Shown here: piece after piece, positions 17,125-26,885 of the stretch
How positions within the stretch are numbered: position 1 is the first letter of the stretch
Layout of the letters: every line of letters begins with the position of its first letter
From: Rhodospirillaceae bacterium
GTDB lineage: Bacteria; Pseudomonadota; Alphaproteobacteria; Rhodospirillales; Rhodospirillaceae
Length of the DNA stretch: 54,395 nucleotides
Direction of reading: 5' to 3'
NCBI GenBank assembly: GCA_019694335.1
Contig: JAIBCD010000017.1
Coordinates: forward strand, 1-54,395
Notes under the pieces: generated by a model
Databases searched by the model: none
Seen by the model: only the letters and a program-made list of their open reading frames with translations
Told to the model about the DNA's origin: nothing
Translations under genes and position numbers: made by a program

Positions 17125-20100
17125 ATGGATACTGCCGGGAAACCTCTGCCTTTCGAGACCTACCTGTCACGGGAGTCTTTCGCGGCCCCCGTTTTCCGCC
17201 CGATTTCGGCCTGGGTGGATCACGCCCCGTTTGCGTTCTGGTTGATTGGGGCGGCGCAGCCCCGCACCCTGGCCGAACTGGGCACCCACGCCGGCTACTC
17301 CTATTTCGCCTTCTGCCAGGCGATCAAGAAAATGGGCCTCGGCACCCGCTGTTTCGCCGTCGACACCTGGAAAGGCGACGAACACGCCGGGTTTTACAGC
17401 GAGGATTTCTTCAACACCGTTTCCGACCACAACGCGGCCCACTATGCCGGCTTCTCGCGCCTGGTGCGGGCGACCTTCGACGAGGCGCTAGTCCATTTCA
17501 GCGACGGGTCCATCGACCTGTTGCACATCGACGGGCGCCACTTCTACGAAGACGTCAAACACGATTTTGAATCCTGGCGTCCCAAGCTCTCGGACCGCGC
17601 GGTCGTGCTGTTTCACGACACCAACGTACGCGAGCGCCAGTTCGGCGTGTTTCGTTTGTGGGAGAGTCTGAAGGATACCGCGCCGTCGTTCGAATTTTTC
17701 CATGGGCATGGCCTTGGCGTACTGGCGCTGGGCCCCGAGGCGCCTGCAGCGGTGCTCGACTTCATCGCCGCTTGCCGTGACCCTGGCGTGGCGGCGGATG
17801 TGCGCTTGGTCTACGCGCGTTTGGGGGAAACCTTCAAGGTCGAGGCTACGGCGGCAGATCGTGCTGCGGTCATGACCGAACACACCAAAACCCTGGTCGC
17901 GCGCGCTAGTGCCCACGAGACGCGCGCCAACACCCTCGAAGCGCGCGCCAACGCCCTCGAAGCGCGCGCTAACGCCCACGAGGCCCGCGCCGATGCCCTC
18001 GAGGCGCGCTGCAACCGCATGGATGGCATAGCCGCCGAGCTGACCAGGAACCTTGACCAGGCAACGGCTCGCCTGGCGGTGTTGCAGGCCGCCGATGTGC
18101 GCTGCGAATACCTCGAACACGAGCTCAGGTCGGTGATGATCCATGCCGAACGGCGCGGCAACGCCCTGGAGGACGAGATCAAGCACTTGAGCGCTCATGC
18201 CGCGGCGTTGAACGTCCAGGTTGCCGCGCTGACCTCTGAAAATCAGGCCAAAGCCGGCGTCATCGTTGCCATGCAGACGTCCACCAGCTGGAAAATAACC
18301 GCGCCGGTGCGCATGCTGCGCCGCGCGCCGCGCGGGCTGGCGCGGCGTATCCGCACGGTGGCGATGGACGTATCGCGCGCGCTTTACCGGTATGTGCCGA
18401 TCCCGCTTTGGGTCAAGCGTTCCATCGCCCACGCCGTCTTCCGTTCCACGGGCGGCCTCTTTCGCCGCACCCGCGCCTACCAGGACTGGAACCGGAACTA
18501 TCGCGCCGACCTCGCCACTACGGCTTGGAAGCCTGCCGCGGGCGGCCGCAAGCCGCCAAAGGAATCGGCGCGCGAAGCCGATGTCGATTACAGCATCGCC
18601 GTGCCGTTCGGCTATACGCCGGAGCCCGGCGCGCCGCGCGTGGCGGCGATCTGCCACATATACTACGACAACATTACTCCTGAGATTCAGCGCTACCTCA
18701 ACCATATCCCGTTCGGTTTCGACGTCTATGTCTCGACCGACACTGAGGCCAAGAAGGTGCTGATCGAGGCGGCTTTCCGCGGTTGGACCCGCGGTAAGCT
18801 GGAGGTTCGCATCGCGCCCAATCGCGGCCGCGACATCGCGCCCAAGCTGATCTGCTTCAAGGATGTCTACCCGAACTACGACTACGTCCTTCACCTGCAT
18901 TCGAAGGCATCGAAACACCACGACATACTCGCGTCCTGGCGCGGCTATACCTATGAGACGCTGCTCGGGTCGCCCGCGATCGTCGCCAGCGTTTTCGACG
19001 CCTTCCGGCGCCGCCCCGATCTCGGGATCGTCGCGGCCCAGCATTTCGAGGCCATGCGCCAGTGGATCAATTGGGGGGACGATTTCGGTCTGGCGCAGGG
19101 CTTGATGAAGCGCATGGGCTTCGCCTTGCCGGCCGGCAAGATCCTGGATTTTCCGTCCGGCTCGATGTTTTGGGCCCGCACGGCGGCGCTGAAGCCGCTG
19201 CTCGACCTCAATCTGAAGGTGGAGGAATTCGACGTCGAACGCGGGCAGATCGATGCCACCATCGCCCACGCCATCGAACGCCTGTATTTCTACGTCTGCG
19301 AGCACGCCGGGTTCGGCTGGTTGAAAATTTCCAATCCGGCCTTGCTCGCCAATACGCCGGCGATTGTGTCCGTCGCCGCGCCTGCCGACCTGGACCGCTT
19401 CATCGCCGCGCATGGGCTGAAGCTGAGCGGTGAAAACCTGCCGCCGCCGCGCGCCGCCCATCCCGCGCCGATACCTCCTTCCGAAGGACTGATCGCGCGC
19501 TTGCAGGAGAGTGCGCTCGGCGTAGATCAAATCATCGAACCGACGCTCGACGTCCGGATTGGCGTGGTGACCTACAACAACACCGAGGCCCAGGTCCGCC
19601 GGATCATAACCTCCGCCGGCAAGGCGCTGGCCCACGCCGGCCTCGTGGCCGCGGGCCGGGTCATGGTGATGGACAACGGGCAGGTTTCAGCCGCCGCCGG
19701 TACGGCCGGGGTGGTGGTGCTGCCGCCGGAGGGCAATGTCGGATTTGGCGCCGCGCACAACCGTTTGATGAAGCGCGCCTTCGCCGAGGGGGCACACATT
19801 TACATCGCGGCCAATCCTGATGGCGCTTTCCATCCCGGCGCCGTGGCGGCTCTGGTGCAGATGCAGGCGGCCTACGGCTACCGCGCCCTGGTGGAGGCCT
19901 TGCAATTCCCGGTGGAGCATCCGCGTACCTATGACCCCATGACGTTCGAGACATCATGGGTGTCCGGCGCCTGCCTCGCCATTCCCCGCCAGGTGTTTGA
20001 CGCCACCGGAGGGTTCGACGAAGACTTCTTTATGTACTGCGAGGATGTGGACCTGTCGTGGCGTGCCCGGGCCCTGGGCTTCGTGGTGCGCTGTTGCCCG

Positions 20101-20346
20101 CGTGCCCTGTTCAGTCACGCGGTGCGCGATCGCGGCGGCGATCCGAAGGTGTTGCGCATGATCCTCAATTCCGCGTCCATGCTGGCGCGCAAATGGGGCG
20201 ATGCCGATTTCGAGGCCTGGATCGCCCGCGAGCTCGAGGTGCACAAGATGCCGCCGGCCACCGGCACGGTCGAGCCGGTGCCGGAGTCCTGGCGCAGGGT
20301 GGCTGACTTCGATCACCAATTCACCTTCGCCGAGGCCCGATGGTAG
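17125..20346 (+). CDS. Methyltransferase / coiled coil / RgpF / GT2 fusion protein
   Basis: 1073 residues. Residues about 30-230 look like a class I SAM methyltransferase ([49 protein letters not shown]). Residues about 255-385 are a coiled coil that includes five heptads of the form ARANALE. About 505-740 match rhamnan-synthesis protein F ([40 protein letters not shown]). About 810-1030 are a GT2 domain ([37 protein letters not shown]). The probable role is building and possibly capping or chain-length control of a rhamnose-containing O-polysaccharide, by analogy with methyltransferase/coiled-coil terminators of ABC-exported glycans. The next gene begins inside its last codons. Confidence 0.85.
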   Translation: MDTAGKPLPFETYLSRESFAAPVFRPISAWVDHAPFAFWLIGAAQPRTLAELGTHAGYSYFAFCQAIKKMGLGTRCFAVDTWKGDEHAGFYSEDFFNTVSDHNAAHYAGFSRLVRATFDEALVHFSDGSIDLLHIDGRHFYEDVKHDFESWRPKLSDRAVVLFHDTNVRERQFGVFRLWESLKDTAPSFEFFHGHGLGVLALGPEAPAAVLDFIAACRDPGVAADVRLVYARLGETFKVEATAADRAAVMTEHTKTLVARASAHETRANTLEARANALEARANAHEARADALEARCNRMDGIAAELTRNLDQATARLAVLQAADVRCEYLEHELRSVMIHAERRGNALEDEIKHLSAHAAALNVQVAALTSENQAKAGVIVAMQTSTSWKITAPVRMLRRAPRGLARRIRTVAMDVSRALYRYVPIPLWVKRSIAHAVFRSTGGLFRRTRAYQDWNRNYRADLATTAWKPAAGGRKPPKESAREADVDYSIAVPFGYTPEPGAPRVAAICHIYYDNITPEIQRYLNHIPFGFDVYVSTDTEAKKVLIEAAFRGWTRGKLEVRIAPNRGRDIAPKLICFKDVYPNYDYVLHLHSKASKHHDILASWRGYTYETLLGSPAIVASVFDAFRRRPDLGIVAAQHFEAMRQWINWGDDFGLAQGLMKRMGFALPAGKILDFPSGSMFWARTAALKPLLDLNLKVEEFDVERGQIDATIAHAIERLYFYVCEHAGFGWLKISNPALLANTPAIVSVAAPADLDRFIAAHGLKLSGENLPPPRAAHPAPIPPSEGLIARLQESALGVDQIIEPTLDVRIGVVTYNNTEAQVRRIITSAGKALAHAGLVAAGRVMVMDNGQVSAAAGTAGVVVLPPEGNVGFGAAHNRLMKRAFAEGAHIYIAANPDGAFHPGAVAALVQMQAAYGYRALVEALQFPVEHPRTYDPMTFETSWVSGACLAIPRQVFDATGGFDEDFFMYCEDVDLSWRARALGFVVRCCPRALFSHAVRDRGGDPKVLRMILNSASMLARKWGDADFEAWIARELEVHKMPPATGTVEPVPESWRRVADFDHQFTFAEARW
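17899..18003 (+). repeat. Five 21-bp tandem repeats coding heptads
   Basis: Five imperfect 21-base units (consensus GCGCGCGCCAACGCCCTCGA plus one base) encode residues 259-293 as successive seven-residue blocks such as ARANALE and ARANAHE. The unit is exactly one coiled-coil heptad, so copy-number change would lengthen the rod in frame. Confidence 0.9.
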
Positions 20347-21209
20347 CCCAGCCCGAACAGATCGACGTGGTGGTGCGGATCCACGCCGTGGACCGCATGG
20401 CGGAGCTCAATCGTTGCGTTTTTTCGCTGGTGAGCCAGACCTACAGGCCCTTGCGTATCATCGTCGTCACGCAGCGGTTCTCCGCGGAGGCCCTGGCGGC
20501 CACGAAAGCAGCGTTGTCACCATTGCTGACCGGCGAAGAAGGTGTGGCCCTGGACATCATCAATTGGGCGGAAGCGGAACCGGCCGACGCGCGGTCCGTG
20601 CTCCTCAACCTTGGCGTCCAGAACGCCCAAGGCCGCTATCTCGCTTACCTTGACTATGACGACGCCCTCTATCCCGACGCCTACGAGCTCCTGATCGGAA
20701 AGTTGCGCGAGACCGGAGCCGCCATTGCATTCGCATCGGTGCGCATCATGCGGCTGCATGTCCACGGGCACTTCTTTTATACCGCGGAAAGATTGGCATC
20801 CTTCAAGGGCAACACGCTGATAGATCTGTTCCGCAGCAACTTCTGCCCGATCCATTCTTATGTCATCGATCGCAGCCAAGTGGCGCCGGAAGCGCTTACA
20901 TTCAACGCCAACCTTTTGATGGAGGAGGATTACGACGTTCTCCTGCGCATCTGCGCCCGTTATCCATCCGATTTCTCGCTCATCGGCACCGACGTCGGCG
21001 ACTACTATTACAAGACCGACGGCAGCAACACTGTCCCCACCGACGGCGTCCTGTCTCCCCAGTCGGTGGAACGCTTCAAGGGCGTGCGCACGACGATCGA
21101 GCACCGCAAGCGGGTGACCATGGTGTCGGACGCCGTCCTGAAGCTTCTGGGGCTCCCGCCGTCGATCCGGCTCATGTCGGTGCGCGACGTCGTCGATCGG
21201 TACTCTTGA
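20340..21209 (+). CDS. GT2-like glycosyltransferase
   Basis: 289 residues. Its ATG overlaps the stop of the fusion gene (ATGGTAG). It begins [23 protein letters not shown], then [12 protein letters not shown], and has [20 protein letters not shown], the GT-A acidic motif (DYDD). It lacks an obvious membrane anchor. Probably one of the O-polysaccharide assembly enzymes on the cytoplasmic side; specificity unknown. Confidence 0.78.
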   Translation: MVAQPEQIDVVVRIHAVDRMAELNRCVFSLVSQTYRPLRIIVVTQRFSAEALAATKAALSPLLTGEEGVALDIINWAEAEPADARSVLLNLGVQNAQGRYLAYLDYDDALYPDAYELLIGKLRETGAAIAFASVRIMRLHVHGHFFYTAERLASFKGNTLIDLFRSNFCPIHSYVIDRSQVAPEALTFNANLLMEEDYDVLLRICARYPSDFSLIGTDVGDYYYKTDGSNTVPTDGVLSPQSVERFKGVRTTIEHRKRVTMVSDAVLKLLGLPPSIRLMSVRDVVDRYS

Positions 21210-21214
21210 CCCGC

Positions 21215-22048
21215 ATGATGCTTTCTCCGCCCTGGCAGGAAGTTCTCTGTCCGCCCCTGGTCCTGGTGCGGCGCTGGTCGGCATTCGTCCAATTCCAGCA
21301 ACGCGCCATCGTTCGCCAGTACAAGATGAGCGCCTTCGGGTTTTTCTGGGCGGCGTTGGTGCCGCTGATCACGCTTGGCATCTATGCCTTTGTGTTCGGA
21401 ACCGTGATGCAGAGCCGCTGGGATGGAGCCGTCACCGCGTCCGGCGATCAGGTATCGTTCAGCATCTACCTTTTCGCCGGTCTCCTGGTGTTCTGGCTCC
21501 TGGCACAATCGGCGGCGGAGGCCTGCACCGCCGTGGTCGGCCACGCCAATCTGGTGAAAAAATCTGTATTCCCGCTGGAAATCCTTCCGCTCACCGTCGT
21601 CGGTGCGGCGCTATTCCACGGCGCCATCAACACCGCGGTCCTGTTGGCGGCGATGCTGTATGTCCATGGCAGCATTCCGGTGACGGTTCTCCTGTTTCCC
21701 GTGGTGATCGCGCCGTTCATCCTCATGCTCGCCGGTTTCGCCTGGATCCTGGCGGCCCTTGGGGCTTACTTCCGCGATCTCAATTACGTTATCGGCCTGG
21801 TGATGACCGGGGTCATGTTTCTGTCGCCGGTGTTCTATTCGCTGTCGCGTCTGGGGCCCGGTTTGCAGGGGGTGGTGATGTTCAATCCCATCAGCTTCAT
21901 CGTGATCCAAAGCCGGGCGGTGTTGGTGGAAGGGCACGGACCCGACTGGTCCGGGCTTTTGGTTTATCTTGCCGTGGCCTGGGTCGTGGCGGCGTTGGGC
22001 CTTCTGTTCTTCCGCAAGTCCAAGCGAAATTTTGCCGATGTGCTCTGA
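21215..22048 (+). CDS. wzm: ABC-2 type polysaccharide export permease
   Basis: 277 residues from the ATG at 21215; a TTG at 21206 overlapping the previous stop is an alternative. Six hydrophobic segments are present, with the family pattern LVLVRRWSAFVQFQQRAIVRQYK at the N-terminal interface helix region and LVMTGVMFLSPVFYSLS and NPISFIV near the end. It is the membrane half of the Wzm/Wzt transporter that flips undecaprenyl-pyrophosphate-linked O-polysaccharide to the periplasm. The ATPase gene overlaps it by 11 bp. Confidence 0.9.
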   Translation: MMLSPPWQEVLCPPLVLVRRWSAFVQFQQRAIVRQYKMSAFGFFWAALVPLITLGIYAFVFGTVMQSRWDGAVTASGDQVSFSIYLFAGLLVFWLLAQSAAEACTAVVGHANLVKKSVFPLEILPLTVVGAALFHGAINTAVLLAAMLYVHGSIPVTVLLFPVVIAPFILMLAGFAWILAALGAYFRDLNYVIGLVMTGVMFLSPVFYSLSRLGPGLQGVVMFNPISFIVIQSRAVLVEGHGPDWSGLLVYLAVAWVVAALGLLFFRKSKRNFADVL

Positions 22049-23396
22049 CCGGCCGGCACGGGATGGCGGCGCCGACGTCATCGCGGTGCGCGATGTCCAT
22101 AAGCATTACACGCTCTACCGCACGCCGACGCAGCGGTTGGTGCACATGCTCTGGCCTCGCCTCAAATACCCGGTCTTCGAGGCGCTTAAGGGCGTGTCGT
22201 TCAATGTCCGCCGCGGCGAGACGGTCGGGATCATCGGCCAGAACGGCGCCGGCAAATCGACGCTGCTTCAGGTGATCACCGGAACCATCCCGCCCAGCAC
22301 CGGCGACGTCCGGGTCAGCGGCCGGGTCGCGGCGCTGCTGGAATTGGGGGCGGGGTTCGAACCGGACTTCACGGGGCGCGAAAACATCAAGCTCAACGGC
22401 ACCATCCTCGGCCTCACAGCCCGGCAATTGGCCGACCGCATGGACGCGATCATCGACTTCGCCGAGCTGCGCGAGTTCATCGATCGGCCGGTGCGCACCT
22501 ATTCCAGCGGCATGTTCATGCGCCTCGCCTTTTCGGTCGCGGCCCATGTCGACGCCGACGTTCTCATCATCGACGAAGCGCTGTCGGTGGGCGATGCGCG
22601 GTTCACGCAGAAGTGCATGCGGTTCCTGAAGGACTTTCGCGCCAAGGGCTCGATCCTGTTCGTCAGTCACGACCTGGGCGCGGTCACCGGCCTGTGCGAC
22701 CGCGCGGTGTGGCTCGATCGCGGCGTCGTGCGCGGCGCCGGCCCTGCCATCGAGGTTTGTGAGCAATATGTGGCTGCCCAGTTCGAGAACCCGGGCGCGG
22801 ACATGCTGCCTGGTTCTCACGGTCCATCCGCGATCCCGGTTCCATCGGGAGATCGCGTCGTGTTGTACGACGCCGCCACGGCCGTCACGCCGCGCGGCGG
22901 CGTCACAAGTTGTTCGCCGTTCAACCCCGGCGCCAGCGGGTTCGGGATCGGCGGCGCGGCGTTGACCGATGCCGGGCTGGTCGATCCCGTGACGGGCGTG
23001 AAGCTGGATCGCGTCGAGGAAGGCCGCGAGGTCGATCTGCGCATCGAGGCCCGGGCCGACGTCGTGGTCGAACGGCCGATCTTCGGTTTCTACATCAAGG
23101 ATCGCCTGGGCCAACTTTTGCTGGGCGACAACACGTATCGCGCCGACCTGCCGCAGGCGCCGATGGCCGCCGGCGAGGCCATGGCGGCCCGCTTCCGCTT
23201 CCGCTGGCCGGCCTTGGCGCACGGACCTTACACCCTGACCGTCGCGCTCGCCGACGGCACCATGGAACACCATGTCCACCGCCACTGGCTGCATGACGCG
23301 GTCGTGTTCGAGGTGCTCTCCAGTTCCGCCACGCTGACGCTGGTCGGCTTGCCGATCACTTTTGTGGCCGTGGACCGGATTAAAGGGCCCGCCTAA
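22038..23396 (+). CDS. wzt: ABC transporter ATPase with glycan-binding C-terminal domain
   Basis: 452 residues from MCSDRPARDGG. The nucleotide-binding domain has Walker A GQNGAGKST (67-75), the signature YSSGMFMRLAFS and Walker B VLIIDEALSVGD. From about residue 265 there is an extra beta-rich domain (VDLRIEARADVVVERPIFGF, KDRLGQLLLGDNT) like the Wzt C-terminal domain, which in studied O9a-type systems recognises the capped, often methylated, non-reducing end of the glycan. This agrees with the methyltransferase domain in the same operon. Its stop overlaps the stop of the convergent GT2 gene by 3 bases. Confidence 0.92.
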   Translation: MCSDRPARDGGADVIAVRDVHKHYTLYRTPTQRLVHMLWPRLKYPVFEALKGVSFNVRRGETVGIIGQNGAGKSTLLQVITGTIPPSTGDVRVSGRVAALLELGAGFEPDFTGRENIKLNGTILGLTARQLADRMDAIIDFAELREFIDRPVRTYSSGMFMRLAFSVAAHVDADVLIIDEALSVGDARFTQKCMRFLKDFRAKGSILFVSHDLGAVTGLCDRAVWLDRGVVRGAGPAIEVCEQYVAAQFENPGADMLPGSHGPSAIPVPSGDRVVLYDAATAVTPRGGVTSCSPFNPGASGFGIGGAALTDAGLVDPVTGVKLDRVEEGREVDLRIEARADVVVERPIFGFYIKDRLGQLLLGDNTYRADLPQAPMAAGEAMAARFRFRWPALAHGPYTLTVALADGTMEHHVHRHWLHDAVVFEVLSSSATLTLVGLPITFVAVDRIKGPA

Positions 23397-24358
23397 AGCG
23401 AACGCCTGACAGGCGACTGTTTGCGCAGGAAAGCGGACGGAGCCCATGTCAGCCAGCGGCACAACGTGGCCGGGGATATTCTGGCGGCCTTCTGAATTTC
23501 CCGGCGTGAATCCAACATCTCGCCGCTGCGGCGCAAGCCCTCGAGGAGGCCTCCCAGGCTGCCTGGACGATGGCCGCGCAGCGCGGCCAGAAACTCCACG
23601 GCGAAGAACCCAGGAACCGCGAGCAGCACCAGCGGGAAGGGCATGTTCTTGAGCAGCACCCACCACTGGTTTCGTCCGATCAGGCGCTGCAGCAACGGCG
23701 CCCGCGTCTTGAAGCTGGCGCCGCCGACATGGGACACCACCGCGCGTGGCACGACGGCGCATTGATGCCCCGCGAGGCGCAGGCGGAAGGACAGGTCGAC
23801 ATCCTCGTAGAGGCAGAAGAATCGGCGGTCGAAGTTGCCGATCGCGCGCACCGCGTCCGTGCGATAGAGCGCCGCGGCGGCACAGACGCCGAAGCAATAG
23901 ACCAGGTTGTCGCCGGCGGGCGCTTGTTGTCCGCGCCAGGCTTGGCCCGTGGCGAGCATGTGGTCGCCGAAGCCGTCGATCCGGGCTGGATCGGCGGCGC
24001 TGCGTTGCAGGGAGCCGAAGGCGGCCGCTTCGGGATGCTGTTCGGCGGCGGCGGCCAACTCGGCAAGCCATGTGGGTTCGGGGAAGGCGTCAGGATTGAG
24101 GGCCGCGATCAGCGGGGATTCAGCCTTGTCCACGGCCAGCGCCATACCGCCGGCGAAGCCAAGGTTCTCATCCAGGTCGAGGAATGTGTGGGCGTAAGGA
24201 AGCGCGCCGAGATAAGTGCTGGGCCGCCGCGCCGAAGCGTTGTCGATCACCAGCAGGTGAAAATCGGTGAAGGTCTGCCGTCCCAGCGCCGCGAGACAGG
24301 CGCCCAGGGTCGCTTCGGAATTGTAGCTGATGACAACGACGGAAACCCGGGCCGGCAT
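23393..24358 (-). CDS. GT2 glycosyltransferase, rhamnosyltransferase-like
   Basis: 321 residues from MPARVSVVVISYNSEATLGA; longer frames upstream are not credible. Motifs are VVISYNSE, VIDNAS, NLGFAGGMALAVD, ALNPDAFPEPTWL, then CLYEDVDLSFRLRLAG, the ED-x-D segment of rhamnosyl-type GT2 enzymes. Near residue 250 there is a hydrophobic stretch, FPLVLLAVPGFFAVEFLA, perhaps membrane-associated. The dTDP-rhamnose genes close by suggest rhamnose as donor; this is inference. Confidence 0.87.
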   Translation of the reverse strand: MPARVSVVVISYNSEATLGACLAALGRQTFTDFHLLVIDNASARRPSTYLGALPYAHTFLDLDENLGFAGGMALAVDKAESPLIAALNPDAFPEPTWLAELAAAAEQHPEAAAFGSLQRSAADPARIDGFGDHMLATGQAWRGQQAPAGDNLVYCFGVCAAAALYRTDAVRAIGNFDRRFFCLYEDVDLSFRLRLAGHQCAVVPRAVVSHVGGASFKTRAPLLQRLIGRNQWWVLLKNMPFPLVLLAVPGFFAVEFLAALRGHRPGSLGGLLEGLRRSGEMLDSRREIQKAARISPATLCRWLTWAPSAFLRKQSPVRRSL

Positions 24359-24474
24359 GATGCTCAATTCTCTACCACGGCGCCCCTGAGCCGGCCATCG
24401 GGGCCTTTGCCAAGGGCCGGTTTCTGTAATACCACAGGTATTCCCCGGCCTTTCTGAACTTGCATCCTTTTCCA

Positions 24475-25527
24475 ATGACACGCGTTCTGGCGCTCACGCG
24501 GTACGATCATATCGGTGCAAGCAGCCGCGTGCGCTTCCTGCAATATATTCCGTATCTGGAACGCCGGGGCGTGAACGTCACGGTCCGGCCGCTCATGTCC
24601 AATGAGTCGCTCGCCCGGCTTTACCGGGACGGCAAGCGGTCGGGCAGCGGTTTGCTCGGAGCTCTCGGCAAACGTATCGCCACGCTGCTCGGCAACAGCG
24701 GCGCCGACGTGATCTGGCTGCAACAGGAAGTGTTTCCTTTCCTTCCCGCGTTCATCGAAGCGGGTCTGCTGCGGGGGCGGCCTTACGTCATCGATTTCGA
24801 CGACGCCTATCACCTCTATTATCAAAACCACGCGTCGGCGCCGGCACGCGGACTGTTCGGCGGCAAGATCGCGCGGCTCATGCGCGGCGCCCGGACCGTG
24901 GTGGTGGGCAGCGAGACCATGAAGGCATGCGCACTAGCCGCCGGCGCGGCGGATGTCCGCCTGGTCCATAGCGCGGTGGATACGCAGCGGTTCGCCGCGG
25001 CCTCGCCACCGGCGCGGTTCACCGTGGGATGGATCGGCACGCCGATGACCGCCCAACAATCGCTGCATGTGCTGCGCGAACCGCTCAAGCGCTTCCTGGC
25101 GGAGACCGGCGCGGCCTGCACCCTGATGGGCGCGGATCAACGGCAGTATCCCGACATTCCGGCGCTGCGCCTGCCCTGGAGCGAAGCGGCGGAGGAATCC
25201 TTCCTCGCCGGTCTCTCGGTGGGCCTGTGCCCGCTGGACGACAGTCCGTGGACCCGGGGCAAGAGCGGCTACAAGATCATCCAGTATATGAGCGCCGGGC
25301 GGGCGACGCTGACGTCCCCGGTCGGGATCGCCGCCGATCTGGTGGAGCCGGGCGTGACCGGGTTCCACTGCGGGACGGAAGACGAATGGTATGCCGCGTT
25401 GGTGGCGCTATACCGTGATCCGGCGTTGTGTGCTCGTCTGGGCACGGCCGCCCGCGCGCGGGCGGTGGAACGCTACGATCTTTCGGTGGCCGCCGACGCG
25501 CTTTATGGGATTCTGACGGCCGTCTGA
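24475..25527 (+). CDS. GT4-family glycosyltransferase
   Basis: 350 residues from MTRVLALTRYDHIGASSRVR; a TTG five codons earlier is possible. It shows YVIDFDDAYHLYY in the acceptor domain, RLVHSAVDTQRF, FTVGWIGTPMTAQQ, and SLGLCPLDDSPWTRGKSGYK-like residues (SVGLCPLDDS, then KIIQYMSAGRATLTSPVG) in the donor site. It is divergent from the GT2 gene, with a 116 bp gap. It is the last recognisable polysaccharide gene; the 252 bp after it holds no gene I can support. Confidence 0.85.
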   Translation: MTRVLALTRYDHIGASSRVRFLQYIPYLERRGVNVTVRPLMSNESLARLYRDGKRSGSGLLGALGKRIATLLGNSGADVIWLQQEVFPFLPAFIEAGLLRGRPYVIDFDDAYHLYYQNHASAPARGLFGGKIARLMRGARTVVVGSETMKACALAAGAADVRLVHSAVDTQRFAAASPPARFTVGWIGTPMTAQQSLHVLREPLKRFLAETGAACTLMGADQRQYPDIPALRLPWSEAAEESFLAGLSVGLCPLDDSPWTRGKSGYKIIQYMSAGRATLTSPVGIAADLVEPGVTGFHCGTEDEWYAALVALYRDPALCARLGTAARARAVERYDLSVAADALYGILTAV

Positions 25528-25779
25528 TCCGCGGGACCACCGCAATCCACGCGGGCGGCCTACCCGCTGAAGGGCCACCCGGTCGGCGCGCGATTTACCC
25601 GAGGCCGCCGTCATGCCTCTCCTCAATACGACGGCCCGGCGGTGGCGGAACCGAACGCGGGCACAAATGTGCCCCGGGGGAAATAGGCGGATGCGCAATC
25701 CTCTTGGTTTCGTCCGCCCGGCCCGCATAGGGTAGGGGCCATAACCTGACGGCATAGGCGCTCCCAGGGCGTAAGGACC

Positions 25780-26688
25780 ATGATTCCCAACAACACCATG
25801 AACCTTCGGCATATCGAAGTGTTCCACGCGGTTTACGTCAACGGCACCATCAGCGCCGCGGCCAAGGCGCTCAATGTCTCGCAGCCGTCGGTGAGCAAAG
25901 TTTTGAAACACGCCGAAGGGCGCCTCGGCTTCCCCCTGTTCCAGCGCATCGGCGGGCGGCTGACTCCTTCCAACGAAGGCCACATCCTGTTCAAGGAGGT
26001 GGATGATCTCTACAAGCGCATCGGCGCGGTCAACATGACGGCGAAGAACCTGCGCGGCGGCGGCGAGGGGCATATCCGTCTCGCGGTGCCGCCGGCCTTG
26101 GGCCTATCGCTGGCGCCGATGGCGATCGCGCGGTTCCGCGAACGCCACGCCTCGGTCACCTTCGACGTCCAGACCCGCCATCACGACGATATCCTGCGTT
26201 CGCTCGGCCAGCGGGAAAGCGACCTGGCGGTGGGTTTTGACGCCCCCCAGCATCCGCGCCTCGCCAGTGTCGAGATCGGCACCGGCGAGCTGGTTACGCT
26301 CTATCGCCGCAAGGACATCAAGGGGCAGGGGGCCCGCATGGATGTCGCAGCACTCGCCGGAACGGATTTCGTCGATCTCTCCGGCAGCGGTCCGCTCGGA
26401 GATCTGTTCACGGCCGCGCTCGAAAAAAGCGGCGTGAAACTGAAGGTCGTGGCCACCGTGCATACCTACTACGTGGCGGCCGCGCTGGTACGATTCGGGG
26501 CGGGCGCGGCGGTGGTGGATGAATTCACCGCCCGTGCGGTGCTCACGCCCGAACTCGCCTTCCGGCCATTCGATCCGCCGCTCAAATACGGCCTCCACGG
26601 CATGTATCTGGTCGATCATCCGCCTTCGGGCACGGTCAAGAAGTTCCTCGACACCCTGCGCAAGGTGGTGAGCGAAGGACGCCGGTAG
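25780..26688 (+). CDS. LysR-family transcriptional regulator
   Basis: 302 residues. The N-terminal winged helix-turn-helix reads MNLRHIEVFHAVYVNGTISA, AAKALNVSQPSVSKVLKHAE, GFPLFQRIGGRLTPS. An LTTR effector-binding domain follows. The sequence is of the branch that controls amino-acid or opine catabolism (CatR/NocR-like feel, not certain). It lies just ahead of the symporter and dadA-like genes in the same direction and probably controls them in response to their substrate. A second ATG six codons in is possible as the start. Confidence 0.85.
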   Translation: MIPNNTMNLRHIEVFHAVYVNGTISAAAKALNVSQPSVSKVLKHAEGRLGFPLFQRIGGRLTPSNEGHILFKEVDDLYKRIGAVNMTAKNLRGGGEGHIRLAVPPALGLSLAPMAIARFRERHASVTFDVQTRHHDDILRSLGQRESDLAVGFDAPQHPRLASVEIGTGELVTLYRRKDIKGQGARMDVAALAGTDFVDLSGSGPLGDLFTAALEKSGVKLKVVATVHTYYVAAALVRFGAGAAVVDEFTARAVLTPELAFRPFDPPLKYGLHGMYLVDHPPSGTVKKFLDTLRKVVSEGRR

Positions 26689-26827
26689 AAGTCCCCATTA
26701 CCGCAGGCTATAGAGTTGCGAAGCCTTGGAAGTCCGGACTTTCCGGACCCCCGCGTAGTGTTCCCCCGTATCGCTATTTTTCTGTCGCGTGTCAGGGCGG
26801 CCGCGCGCGAAGCGCGCAAAATTTTTA

Positions 26828-26879
26828 TCTACCCGGCCTTCGGCCGGCGCGGTATCCACTTTTCCCGGACACGCTTAGA
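26828..26879 (-). repeat. REP-like palindrome, copy 1
   Basis: Read on the minus strand: AAGCGTGTCCGGGAAAAGTG followed by GATACCG. This matches the copy at 34460 and the wider family in the window. Its left part contains the perfect hairpin CCGGCC-TTC-GGCCGG (26833-26847). It ends a few bases before the symporter ATG at 26886, so it lies in that gene's leader. Confidence 0.6.
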
Positions 26880-26885
26880 GGCACC

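Noticed and set aside
17899-18003. Tandem repeats as a CRISPR array
   Set aside because: Units are contiguous, with no spacers, and encode coiled-coil heptads inside a gene.
8033-25527. The polysaccharide locus as a horizontally acquired island
   Set aside because: No integrase, transposase, tRNA end or clear base-composition step is visible; compositional computation would be needed.
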